DNA of 14,951 nucleotides, from the NCBI GenBank assembly GCA_001557035.1, contig LSKJ01000331.1, positions 1 to 14,951 on the forward strand. The letters are read 5' to 3'. Source of the DNA: Rhodospirillaceae bacterium CCH5-H10. GTDB taxonomy: Bacteria; Pseudomonadota; Alphaproteobacteria; Reyranellales; Reyranellaceae. Position numbers and translations under genes: made by a program. This document shows positions 6,878 to 13,964 of the stretch, piece by piece. The notes below the pieces were generated by a model. The model searched no databases. It was not told the origin of the DNA and saw only the letters and a program-made list of their open reading frames with translations. Within the stretch, counting starts at the first letter, position 1. Each line of letters opens with the position of its first letter.

Positions 6878-7078
6878 ATGGCTTCAGGTACCGTCAAGTG
6901 GTTCAATGCCACCAAAGGATACGGCTTCATCCAGCCCGACTCGGGCGGCAAGGATGTGTTCGTTCACATCAGCGCAGTCGAGCGCGCTGGCCTCAATGGT
7001 CTGAATGAAGGCCAGAAGGTCACGTACGACGTCCAGGTCGAACGCGGCAAGGAAGCGGCGGTCAACCTGAAGGCTTGA
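6878..7078 (+). CDS. Cold-shock domain protein (CspA family)
   Basis: This is a 66-residue single-domain RNA/DNA-binding protein that acts as an RNA chaperone. The beta-barrel motifs are intact: the RNP1-type motif KGYGFI at 13-18 and the RNP2-type VFVHI at 27-31, plus the W8/F9 aromatic pair in KWFN. The ATG at 6878 is preferred because AAGGA lies 7 bases upstream and the family starts with MA-GTVKWFN. An ATG 15 bases earlier (6863) is possible but would overlap the ribosome site. The 216-base gap upstream fits the long 5' leaders usual for this family, which often carry temperature control, but no promoter is clear enough to name. A strong hairpin terminator follows at 7164. The symbol cannot be chosen among csp paralogs. 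Confidence 0.95.
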   Translation: MASGTVKWFNATKGYGFIQPDSGGKDVFVHISAVERAGLNGLNEGQKVTYDVQVERGKEAAVNLKA

Positions 7079-7163
7079 TCTCGCATTCGGCCGGCCTGCC
7101 GGCTGACGGGAAACGATCGAAACGATTGTGCTCTCGCCGCTTGACGGGCGGGATGCTATCGCC

Positions 7164-7205
7164 AAAGGGCCTCGATCGCCGCTCATCGCGGTGGTCGGGG
7201 CCTTT
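7164..7205 (+). terminator. Rho-independent-type terminator after the cold-shock gene
   Basis: AAAGG...CCTTT arms close an 18-bp stem with one bulged G and three G-U wobbles: 5' arm 7164-7182, a loop of about four bases, and a 3' arm ending in GGGGCCTTT at 7205, then TCTCGT. The A-tract and T-tract are part of the stem, a layout common in alphaproteobacterial terminators. It lies 86 bases after the cold-shock stop, leaving a 3' UTR that holds only a small GCCGG/CCGGC hairpin. Confidence 0.7.
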
Positions 7206-7281
7206 CTCGTAGATGCGGTCTTATGGTGGATCCTTGCGGTCCGATTTCACGATTTGAATCGATTTTCTGACATTAAATTTA

Positions 7282-7314
7282 CGCGCCATCCTCACTAACG
7301 TTCACAGTGGCGCG
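7282..7314. repeat. Inverted repeat upstream of the ClpP-fold gene
   Basis: CGCGCCA and TGGCGCG are perfect inverted copies, 19 bases apart, in an unusually AT-rich intergenic stretch (7240-7280 is rich in TTT and AAT). It starts 80 bases before the downstream start codon and could be an operator or leader hairpin. No clear -35/-10 pair is visible, and the rest of 7206-7361 holds nothing I recognise. Confidence 0.35.
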
Positions 7315-7361
7315 AACGGTGCATTAGATGCTCGACGACGAGTCGGCATCGCGATAGCGAG

Positions 7362-8672
7362 ATGAGTATGCGGAAGCTTGCGGCCTTTGTGGTGTGGGGG
7401 GCGATGTGGATCGCCTCGATCGCGATTGCCGCGGAAGTTCGCGCTGCCACCATCAAGCCCGTCTCCCCGATCGCCTCGCCGGCTGGACTCCCTGCCCTGA
7501 GCACCGCTGCAGAGACTCCGACGTTCCGCCTGACCGGCATGATCGAGACCGGCGATGCCGAGAAGCTGCGCGATATCCTGGTGAGGCTGCAGGCCGTGGC
7601 GCCAGCGAAAGCGAACGTGCCGCTGGCGACGATCGAGCTGAGCAGCCTGGGGGGAAGCCTTCCCGAAGGGATCAAGATCGGCCAGCTCCTGAAGAGCTAC
7701 AAGGTCGTCGCAGTCGTCCGCAAGCAGGACCTCTGCCTGTCGGCCTGTGCCCTGGCGCTGCTCGGCGGCACCGCGGTTCGCGCCGCCGCGGTCTACCCGC
7801 GCGATTGCAATGTCGAAGTGGGCGGCAAGGTCGCGTTCCACAACTTCTTCCTCGACCGCAGCGAGCTGCGCGAACTGACCCATGACGATCCCGTGGCGAG
7901 CCGGCTGCAGGGCTTTGCCGACGCGCGCGGCGGTGCCGCAATGCTGATCCGGTATGCCGCCGATCTGGGATTGCCGCCGACCTTCGTGGCCAACCTGATG
8001 GCGCGCCCGGTCGAGGAGTATCAGTATCTCGAGACGATCGGGGAGTTCCTGGAGCTCAACCTCTGCCCGATCGGACTCGAGCGCCCCTCGCTTCCGATGT
8101 CCCACCAGGCGGCGAACCTCTGCAACAACTCGCTTGCCACGCCGGTGCCGGTCTCGTCGATGATGGTCGGGCCGATCGCGAGCGCGCAGGTTCGCCAGTA
8201 CATGCTGGAGCGCGTCCAGGATGGCCTGAATGCCGCGAAGGCCAAGGGGCGGCTCGCCGATCAACTTGCCACCTGGTCGGTCATGCGGACCCGCGAAGAG
8301 GTCGACAAGCTCTACGACGATCTGCGGGCGGCAGGCGTCGCGCTGCCCGAGATCGTGGGGCCGACCTTCGAGGTGGCCGTCAATCAGGGAGGGCGCTATC
8401 GCGCCGCCTGCTACGTCAGCCTGTCGCCGACGGATCCCGACCGGTACGACATCGTCCTGCAGGGCCCCCGCAGCCTCGCCGACGCGACACGCCTGCCGCC
8501 GACCAATGCGCGCCGCATGTTCCTGTACGATCGTCGCGACGTCGCCAACCAGCGCCCGGCATCGATCAACCGCGACCTCTTCAGCGTCGAGCCGCGCGAC
8601 GCCGAAGAGCAGCAGGCGCCGCCGCTCAGTTCGGGGCGCGTGCCCGGCCACCACGACACTCCCAGGCCTTGA
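7362..8672 (+). CDS. Secreted ClpP/crotonase-fold protein, putative periplasmic serine protease
   Basis: This 436-residue protein has an N-terminal signal peptide (about 1-28, cleavage near EVRA|AT). Residues 85-165 resemble predicted periplasmic ClpP-fold proteins (COG3904-like): an ELSSLGGSLPEG strand-turn with a glycine pair at 97-98, then KQDLCLSACALALLGG, where S127 sits at the nucleophile position, and H160 in KVAFHNF at the usual distance for the catalytic His. An acidic third residue cannot be fixed by eye. The rest, about 180-436, has no family I recognise; it is partly helical (RTREEVDKLYDDL near 310) and ends in a polar proline-rich tail. The start is ATG 7362 or 7368; the ribosome site is weak in both cases. 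The gene stands alone after a terminator and ends 27 bases from the convergent dehydrogenase. Confidence 0.8.
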   Translation: MSMRKLAAFVVWGAMWIASIAIAAEVRAATIKPVSPIASPAGLPALSTAAETPTFRLTGMIETGDAEKLRDILVRLQAVAPAKANVPLATIELSSLGGSLPEGIKIGQLLKSYKVVAVVRKQDLCLSACALALLGGTAVRAAAVYPRDCNVEVGGKVAFHNFFLDRSELRELTHDDPVASRLQGFADARGGAAMLIRYAADLGLPPTFVANLMARPVEEYQYLETIGEFLELNLCPIGLERPSLPMSHQAANLCNNSLATPVPVSSMMVGPIASAQVRQYMLERVQDGLNAAKAKGRLADQLATWSVMRTREEVDKLYDDLRAAGVALPEIVGPTFEVAVNQGGRYRAACYVSLSPTDPDRYDIVLQGPRSLADATRLPPTNARRMFLYDRRDVANQRPASINRDLFSVEPRDAEEQQAPPLSSGRVPGHHDTPRP

Positions 8673-8699
8673 GGCGATCGGCGACGGCCGGGAGGCGCG

Positions 8700-9674
8700 T
8701 CAGCGTCCGCCGACCACCCAGCCGGTCTCTTTCGCGAAAGCCTCGAAGAACTCCGTCTCATAGGCCTGCTCGGGCGTTTCCCGCACCAGGCTGTCGATCC
8801 GTTCGGCGTCGCGGCCGACCAGGATGCGCCAGCGCTCGTTGCGCACGCCGTCGAGGATGATCGTCGCAGCCTGGGCTGCCGTCGTCGGCGCCTCATCGAG
8901 GAATCGCCGGGCTCGCTCGACCATCATCTTGCGCACGTCGTCGTCCGAGAGCTTCGTGGCGTCGATACCCATTGAGGAGATGCGGGCGCGCGCCAGGCCG
9001 ATCTCCTGCGGCGTGATCTCGTCGCTCTGGTTGCCGCTCTGCAGCTTGCGCGAGTTGGCGATGATCGAGGTGCCGATATGGCCCGGCATCACGACCGAGC
9101 ATTTGATGTGCGGGGCGTTGATGCGCAGGTCGGTGACCAGCGCCTCGGTGAAGCCCTTCACCGCGAACTTGGCGGCGGCATAGGCGGTCTGCGGGATGTT
9201 GGGCGCGATATAGGCCCAGAAGCCGTTGACGCTCGACGTGTTGACGATGTGGCCGGCATCTGCGCGGCGCATCATCGGCATGAAGGCGCGCGTGCAGAGA
9301 TAGACGCCGCCCCAGCAGATGTTGAACGTGCGCTCCCATTCGTCGCGCTCGTTGACCAGGAAGCTGCCGCCGCCGCCGATGCCGGCATTGTTGAACAGGA
9401 GGTGGATGCGGTCGGTCTCGTGCTGCTCGGCGACCTGGTCGCGGAAGCGCACGACCTGCGGCTCGTCGGCCACGTCGGCGACATGCGTGGTGATGCGCTG
9501 TCCCTGCTGCAGGCCGGCGGCCTCGCAGAGCCGTTTGGTTTCGGCCATGGCGCCACCCGACACGTCGCCCAGCGCGATGTTGCAACCCTCGGCCGCAAGC
9601 TGTCGCGCGAGCTCCCGTCCCATGCCCGTGCCGCCTCCGGTGATGACGGCGATCCTGCCTGCGAAATCCTTCAT
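8700..9674 (-). CDS. Short-chain dehydrogenase/reductase (SDR family oxidoreductase)
   Basis: This is a classical-type NAD(P)-dependent oxidoreductase of 324 residues, longer than the usual 250 because of a C-terminal extension of about 70 residues. The Rossmann motif is TGGGTGMG at 12-19, NNAG is at 95-98, and the catalytic set is N118, S148 in NTSSVNG, Y165 and K169 in YAAAK. D37 after the second strand suggests a preference for NAD+. The substrate is unknown; small alcohols, steroids or acyl compounds are all possible for this family. AGAGGAAG lies just upstream of the ATG. It follows a small membrane-protein gene on the same strand with a gap of only 24 bases, so the two are probably co-transcribed. 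Confidence 0.93.
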   Translation of the reverse strand: MKDFAGRIAVITGGGTGMGRELARQLAAEGCNIALGDVSGGAMAETKRLCEAAGLQQGQRITTHVADVADEPQVVRFRDQVAEQHETDRIHLLFNNAGIGGGGSFLVNERDEWERTFNICWGGVYLCTRAFMPMMRRADAGHIVNTSSVNGFWAYIAPNIPQTAYAAAKFAVKGFTEALVTDLRINAPHIKCSVVMPGHIGTSIIANSRKLQSGNQSDEITPQEIGLARARISSMGIDATKLSDDDVRKMMVERARRFLDEAPTTAAQAATIILDGVRNERWRILVGRDAERIDSLVRETPEQAYETEFFEAFAKETGWVVGGR

Positions 9675-9698
9675 GTCGCTTCCTCTGCTTTCAATTTT

Positions 9699-10184
9699 TC
9701 AAGCCGGACGAAAGCGCTTCAGCACCAGGAAGCCCAGCAGGATGAAGCCCAGCAATACGATGGCCTGCACAACTGCGAAAGGCGGCTCGGACCCGGTCGG
9801 CGCGAACCTGTTCAGGAAGCCGATCTTCTGGAACGACTGCACGACCAGGACGAAGACGTTGAGATAGAAGGCGAACAGGGCGCTCGCGACATAGATCCAT
9901 CGCCACGCACCGGCGAGCCGGCCGACATGGAGTGCAGCCAGCGCGATCACGAGGGCGACCGATGACACGATCCCGACACCGATCGCGGGGGTGAACACGG
10001 TGATGGGAAAGAGGAAGCCGGTCAGTGTCGTCAGCACCGTGAAGAGCAGGAACATGGAATTCCACGCATCCAGCCGGCGTCCCTCGAGCATGCGTGCACA
10101 GGCGACGGCCCCGGCGACAATGGCGATCAGGCTGATGATGACGTGCACGACCGTAAAGGTCGCGATGGACATTCCAAGGACCAA
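9699..10184 (-). CDS. Small multi-span membrane protein of unknown function
   Basis: The protein has 161 residues from the TTG at 10184, or 157 from the ATG at 10172. It is almost entirely hydrophobic, with four or five transmembrane helices: roughly 10-30, 43-65, 68-90, 95-118 and 136-156. TLTGFLFP follows the second helix, and an amphipathic segment near SFQKIGFLNRF precedes the last helix. The TTG is chosen because GGGGAG lies 7 bases before it but 19 bases before the ATG; an ATG start giving MSIATFT is the alternative. I do not recognise a named family. It lies between the fosmidomycin-type exporter gene upstream and the dehydrogenase downstream, all on the minus strand. Codon use is like its neighbours. 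Confidence 0.78.
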   Translation of the reverse strand: MVLGMSIATFTVVHVIISLIAIVAGAVACARMLEGRRLDAWNSMFLLFTVLTTLTGFLFPITVFTPAIGVGIVSSVALVIALAALHVGRLAGAWRWIYVASALFAFYLNVFVLVVQSFQKIGFLNRFAPTGSEPPFAVVQAIVLLGFILLGFLVLKRFRPA

Positions 10185-10309
10185 GTTCTCTCTCCCCGAA
10201 TGGCGGCTGCTATGGGCAGACGTACAGTCCGGGGATGATACCGGATTGCCGGGAGCGACAAGCCTGTTTATTGGCGCAGGTCTGAGGGGAGGTCCTGGCG
10301 TTCCGGCCT

Positions 10310-10333
10310 CTCCCGGCGGTGTTACGCCGGGAG
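10310..10333 (-). terminator. GC-rich hairpin over the exporter stop codon
   Basis: CTCCCGGCG and CGCCGGGAG form a perfect 9-bp stem with a 6-base loop. On the minus strand the loop is TAACAC, so the TAA stop codon of the exporter lies in the loop. No T-run follows, so it may stall ribosomes or protect the 3' end rather than terminate by itself. Confidence 0.45.
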
Positions 10334-11584
10334 CTTCGGCGCGCTCGGGTGCTTGGGCAGGAAAGCCGTGAGCAGGCCGAGCAGCAGCAGGAACGGCGTC
10401 ACCTTGTAGACGGCCTCGATGCCGGCATGGTCGGCGATCTCGCCCAGCGCGGCGGCGCCGAGGCCGCCCAGGCCGAACGACACGCCGAAGAACATGCCGG
10501 CCACCAGGCCGACCCGGCCCGGCAGGAGTTCCTGCGCATAGACCAGGATCGCGGAGAAGGCCGAGGCCATGATGATCGCCACCGTGACCGCCAGCACGCC
10601 CGTCCAGAACAGGTTGGCGTAGGGCAGCATCAGCGCGAAGGGCAGGGCGCCCAGGATCGAGAACCACATCACGGGGATGCGGCCGACCCTGTCGCCGACG
10701 ACGCCGCCCAGGATCGTGCCGACCACGATGCCGACCAGAAAGGCGAACAGGAAGAGCTGCGCGGTCTGCACCTCCACGCCGAACTTCTGGATCAGGTAGA
10801 AGGTGAAGTAGGAGCCGAGGCTGGCGCTGTAGACGTTCTTGGAAAAGAGCAGTGCCACCAGGATCGCCACGGCAATGCCGACGCGGCCCTTCGACAAGGT
10901 CACGTGCCCGGCCGCGGCGGCGGTCTTGCGCGCTCCCGGCTTCTGGCTGGGGCGGTTCGCCTTGTACCAGTGACCGATCTGGAACAGCACGATCATCGCA
11001 ACCAGGGCCGCCGCCGAAAACCAGACGATGCTCTGCTGGCCGGCCGGCACGACGATGAAGGCCGCGAGCAGCGGACCGGCGGCGGAGCCCATGTTGCCGC
11101 CGACCTGGAACAGCGACTGGGCGAGACCGTAGCGGCCGCCGGCGGCCATGCGCGCGACGCGAGAGGCCTCGGGATGGAACACCGAGGAGCCCATGCCGAT
11201 GAGTGCCGCGGCGAGCAGGATCAGCGGGTACGAATTCGCCTGCGACATCAGCAGGAGGCCGACCAGGGTGAAGCCCATGCCGACCATCAGGGAATAGGGC
11301 TGGGGCTTCTTGTCGGTGTACATGCCGACCACCGGCTGCAGCATCGACGCGGTACACTGGAAGGCCAGCGTGATGAAGCCGATCTGACCGAACGACAGTG
11401 CGTATGAATCCTTGAGGATCGGATACAGCGCCGGCACCAGCGACTGCATCATGTCGTTGAGCAGGTGGCAGAAGCTCAAGGAGAGAATGACGGCGAAGGT
11501 CGTGTTGTTGGCGGAAGCCGAAGGAGCCGGAGCCGCGGGAGCAGAAACGGGCGCGGCGCCGGCTGCCATCGTATTGTCGGTCAT
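10322..11584 (-). CDS. fsr: MFS exporter, fosmidomycin-resistance (Fsr) type
   Basis: This 420-residue major facilitator protein has about 12 transmembrane helices and acts as a drug or metabolite exporter in the inner membrane. It is recognised by HLLNDMMQSLVPALYPILK at 40-58, the loop YTDKKPQPYS at 89-98, GSSVFHPEASRVARMA at 132-147 and QSLFQVGGNMGSAAGP at 156-171, all hallmarks of the Fsr subfamily. The first 28 residues are a low-complexity Ala/Pro/Ser leader that may be partly untranslated if the true start is downstream. The ribosome site is weak (GAG, then GGCGGC before the ATG). It is transcribed divergently from another MFS gene. Real substrates in this organism are unknown; the name follows the family member that pumps fosmidomycin. 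Confidence 0.92.
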   Translation of the reverse strand: MTDNTMAAGAAPVSAPAAPAPSASANNTTFAVILSLSFCHLLNDMMQSLVPALYPILKDSYALSFGQIGFITLAFQCTASMLQPVVGMYTDKKPQPYSLMVGMGFTLVGLLLMSQANSYPLILLAAALIGMGSSVFHPEASRVARMAAGGRYGLAQSLFQVGGNMGSAAGPLLAAFIVVPAGQQSIVWFSAAALVAMIVLFQIGHWYKANRPSQKPGARKTAAAAGHVTLSKGRVGIAVAILVALLFSKNVYSASLGSYFTFYLIQKFGVEVQTAQLFLFAFLVGIVVGTILGGVVGDRVGRIPVMWFSILGALPFALMLPYANLFWTGVLAVTVAIIMASAFSAILVYAQELLPGRVGLVAGMFFGVSFGLGGLGAAALGEIADHAGIEAVYKVTPFLLLLGLLTAFLPKHPSAPKLPA

Positions 11585-11600
11585 GCCGCCACTCTAAGCA

Positions 11601-11617
11601 GCGACCATAGCGGTCGC
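11601..11617. repeat. Small inverted repeat between divergent transporter genes
   Basis: GCGACC and GGTCGC flank the 5-base loop ATAGC, 17 bases upstream of the exporter ATG. As a dyad between two divergent promoters it may be an operator, but no regulator gene lies in the window to support this. Confidence 0.3.
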
Positions 11618-11682
11618 CAGCACCGGCACGGCAACCCAGCCTTGCGGTGTTGACGGTCACAACGGATTTGAACCTTCGACGG

Positions 11683-11701
11683 GGCGGTGCGTTGCACCGC
11701 C
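11683..11701 (+). promoter_or_regulatory. Hairpin abutting the GTG start of the MFS transporter
   Basis: GGCGGTGC and GCACCGCC form a perfect 8-bp stem with a 3-base GTT loop, ending two bases before the GTG start codon at 11703. It occupies the whole region where a ribosome site would be, and no separate Shine-Dalgarno sequence is seen. Confidence 0.45.
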
Positions 11702-11702
11702 T

Positions 11703-13124
11703 GTGCAGACCGACGTTCCCGCCCGTCTTGACCGCCTGCCGTGGAGCCGCTTCCACCGTCTGGTCGTCGTTGCGCTGGGCATCACCTGGATTCTCGACGG
11801 GCTGGAGGTCACTCTGGCGGGATCGGTGGCGGCGGCGCTGCAGACCAGCCCGCGCCTGCAGCTCACCGCCGAGCAGGTCGGCCTGACGGGTAGCGCCTAT
11901 CTCGCGGGTGCGGTGCTGGGCTCGCTGTTCTTCGGGCATCTCACGGATCGGCTGGGCCGCAAGAAGCTCTTCAACGTGACGCTGGGCGTCTATCTCGTCG
12001 CGACGGCGGCGACGGCCTTCTCGTGGGATTTCTACAGTTTCCTGTTCTTTCGCTTCCTGACGGGCGCCGGCATCGGCGGTGAGTATTCGGCCATCAATTC
12101 GGCAATCCAGGAGCTGATCCCGGCGCGCCTGCGCGGCCGCATCGACCTCGCCATCAACGGCAGCTTCTGGATCGGCGCGGCCGGCGGCGCGCTGCTCTCG
12201 GTCTGGCTGCTCGATCCCACCGTGCTCGACCCCGACATGGGCTGGCGGCTGGCCTTCGCCAGCGGTGCGGTGCTCGGCCTCGTGATCCTCTTCCTGCGAC
12301 GCTTCCTGCCCGAGAGCCCGCGCTGGTTGATGATCCACGGCAAGCCGCGCGAGGCCGAGGGCGTCGTCGAGGAGATCGAGGCGAAGGTCGCGGCCGATAC
12401 GGGCCGGAAGCTGGAGCCGGTGACGAAGACGCTGGAGCTGCGCGATCCGCACAAGACGACGATGCTCTCGGTCGCACAGACCCTGCTCAAGCACTATCGC
12501 GGCCGCACGACGTTGGGTGTCGTGCTGATGGCCTCGCAGGCCTTCGTCTACAACGCGATCTTCTTCACCTACGCGCTGATCCTCACCAAGTTCTACAATG
12601 TGCCGGCCGACAAGGTCGGCCTCTACATCCTGCCTTTCGCGATCGGCAATTTCCTGGGGCCGCTACTGCTGGGATCACTGTTCGACACGCTGGGCCGGCG
12701 GCAGATGATCACGGCCACGTATGCGATCTCGGGCGTGCTGCTGGCGGTGACGGGCTGGATGTTTCATGCCGGTCATCTCGACGCGACCACGCAAACGGCG
12801 ATGTGGAGCGTCGTCTTCTTCTTCGCCTCGGCGGCGGCCAGTGCCGCCTACCTGACCGTGGGTGAATGCTTCCCGCTGGAGATTCGGGCGCTCACCATCG
12901 CGCTGTTCTACGCCTTCGGCACGCTGTTCGGCGGCGTCGGCGGGCCGTGGCTGTTCGGCGTGCTGATCGCCGGCGGCAGCTCGGGCGAGATCATGTGGGG
13001 ATACATGCTGGGCGCCGCGCTGATGATCGCGGCGGCGCTGGTGACGCTGAAGCTCGGCGTCGCCGCGGAGTGCAAGTCGCTGGAGGAGGTGGCCCCACCT
13101 CTCTCCAGCGGACAGCGTCTCTAG
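11703..13124 (+). CDS. MFS transporter (sugar/organic acid porter type)
   Basis: This 473-residue major facilitator protein has about 12 transmembrane helices and is probably an importer of a sugar or organic acid by proton symport. The cytoplasmic loop motif GHLTDRLGRKK is at 78-88, an acidic residue D32 lies in helix 1 (ITWILDGLE), GAGIGGEYSAINS is at 121-133, and PESPRWL at 203-209 is the sugar-porter-like motif before the central loop. The central loop (about 210-255) is charged. The second-half loop motif LFDTLGRRQ is also present. The GTG at 11703 is the only reasonable start, since no in-frame start occurs in the 33 bases upstream and the protein N-terminus looks family-like. A hairpin abuts the start. 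Its stop codon directly touches that of the convergent glutathione transferase. The substrate is not determined. Confidence 0.92.
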   Translation: MQTDVPARLDRLPWSRFHRLVVVALGITWILDGLEVTLAGSVAAALQTSPRLQLTAEQVGLTGSAYLAGAVLGSLFFGHLTDRLGRKKLFNVTLGVYLVATAATAFSWDFYSFLFFRFLTGAGIGGEYSAINSAIQELIPARLRGRIDLAINGSFWIGAAGGALLSVWLLDPTVLDPDMGWRLAFASGAVLGLVILFLRRFLPESPRWLMIHGKPREAEGVVEEIEAKVAADTGRKLEPVTKTLELRDPHKTTMLSVAQTLLKHYRGRTTLGVVLMASQAFVYNAIFFTYALILTKFYNVPADKVGLYILPFAIGNFLGPLLLGSLFDTLGRRQMITATYAISGVLLAVTGWMFHAGHLDATTQTAMWSVVFFFASAAASAAYLTVGECFPLEIRALTIALFYAFGTLFGGVGGPWLFGVLIAGGSSGEIMWGYMLGAALMIAAALVTLKLGVAAECKSLEEVAPPLSSGQRL

Positions 13125-13853
13125 CTAAGCGACACGAACCGGCCGGGCGCGCTGGTTGTAGAGCATCTTGCGGATGCGCTCCTGTTCCTCCGGCGGCAGC
13201 TTCTCGCGATCGACCGAGAAGTCGGCGCCGACCGCCATGCCCTTCTGGACGGCGGGACGCGCGCCCAACTCCTCGAACCAGCGCTTGAAGTAGGGGAACT
13301 CCTCGATGTCCTGGCCCTGGAACTTCCAGTTCACCGTCCACGGATAGCAGATCATGTCGGCGATCGTGTATTGGTCGCCGGCCAGGTACCTGTGCTTGTA
13401 GAGCCGGTTGTTCAGTACGCCGTAAAGCCGGTTCACCTCGTCGGTGAAGCGCGTGATGGCGTACTTCTGGTCGCCTTCCTTGGCCTGGTCGACACGGCGG
13501 AAGTGGCCGCACTCGCCGCTCTTCGGGCCCTGGTTGGCCATCTGCCAGATCAGCCACTGGTTCACTTCGTGCTTCGTCCGAAGATCCTGCGGATAGAACT
13601 TCCCGGCCTTCTCGGCCACGTACATCATGATCGCGCCCGACTCGAACACGACCAGCGGCTTGCCGCCGTCGGCCGGGGCGTTGTCGACCATCACCGGCAT
13701 GCGATGGTTCGGGTTCATTTCCAGGAAGGCGTCGGTGAACTGGTCGCCCTGTCCGATGTTCACCGGCACCACCTTGTACGGCAGGCCGCATTCCTCGAGC
13801 AGGATGGTGACCTTCTTGCCGTTGGGCGTCGGCCAATAGTGCAGATCGATCAT
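13125..13853 (-). CDS. Glutathione S-transferase, YfcG/YghU (nu class) type
   Basis: This 242-residue cytoplasmic protein has an N-terminal thioredoxin-like domain and a C-terminal all-helical domain. T9-P10-N11 in YWPTPNGKKV matches the Thr and Asn used by YfcG-type enzymes to bind glutathione in place of a catalytic Ser, Tyr or Cys. P53 in RMPVMVD is the cis-proline and E71-S72 the gamma-glutamyl-binding pair. Enzymes of this class act as disulfide-bond reductases or peroxidases with glutathione. The ATG at 13853 is chosen because GGAGGAAG lies just upstream; the frame runs 37 codons further but those codons do not look like family sequence. The gene is divergent from the molybdopterin subunit (111-base gap) and convergent with the MFS gene, with no bases between the two stop codons. 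Confidence 0.93.
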   Translation of the reverse strand: MIDLHYWPTPNGKKVTILLEECGLPYKVVPVNIGQGDQFTDAFLEMNPNHRMPVMVDNAPADGGKPLVVFESGAIMMYVAEKAGKFYPQDLRTKHEVNQWLIWQMANQGPKSGECGHFRRVDQAKEGDQKYAITRFTDEVNRLYGVLNNRLYKHRYLAGDQYTIADMICYPWTVNWKFQGQDIEEFPYFKRWFEELGARPAVQKGMAVGADFSVDREKLPPEEQERIRKMLYNQRARPVRVA

Positions 13854-13964
13854 TCGCTTCCTCCGAAAGGCTGGATTTGAGCCGGGTGGCGGGAGCCTCC
13901 GCCCGTCGTCGAGGCGCGTCAATGGTGTATGCTCGCTGCCAACGAACGGTTCGGGAGAAACCAC

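Noticed and set aside
9699..12494. A 931-codon minus-strand open frame covering three genes
   Set aside because: Only its last 161 codons look like a protein. The rest is antisense to the MFS transporter at 11703 or overlaps the Fsr-type exporter in another frame, and is low-complexity.
13854..13964. A sigma-70 promoter for the molybdopterin subunit using TATGCT at 13928
   Set aside because: The hexamer 17 bases upstream (GTCGTC) is not a convincing -35, so I do not annotate it as a promoter.
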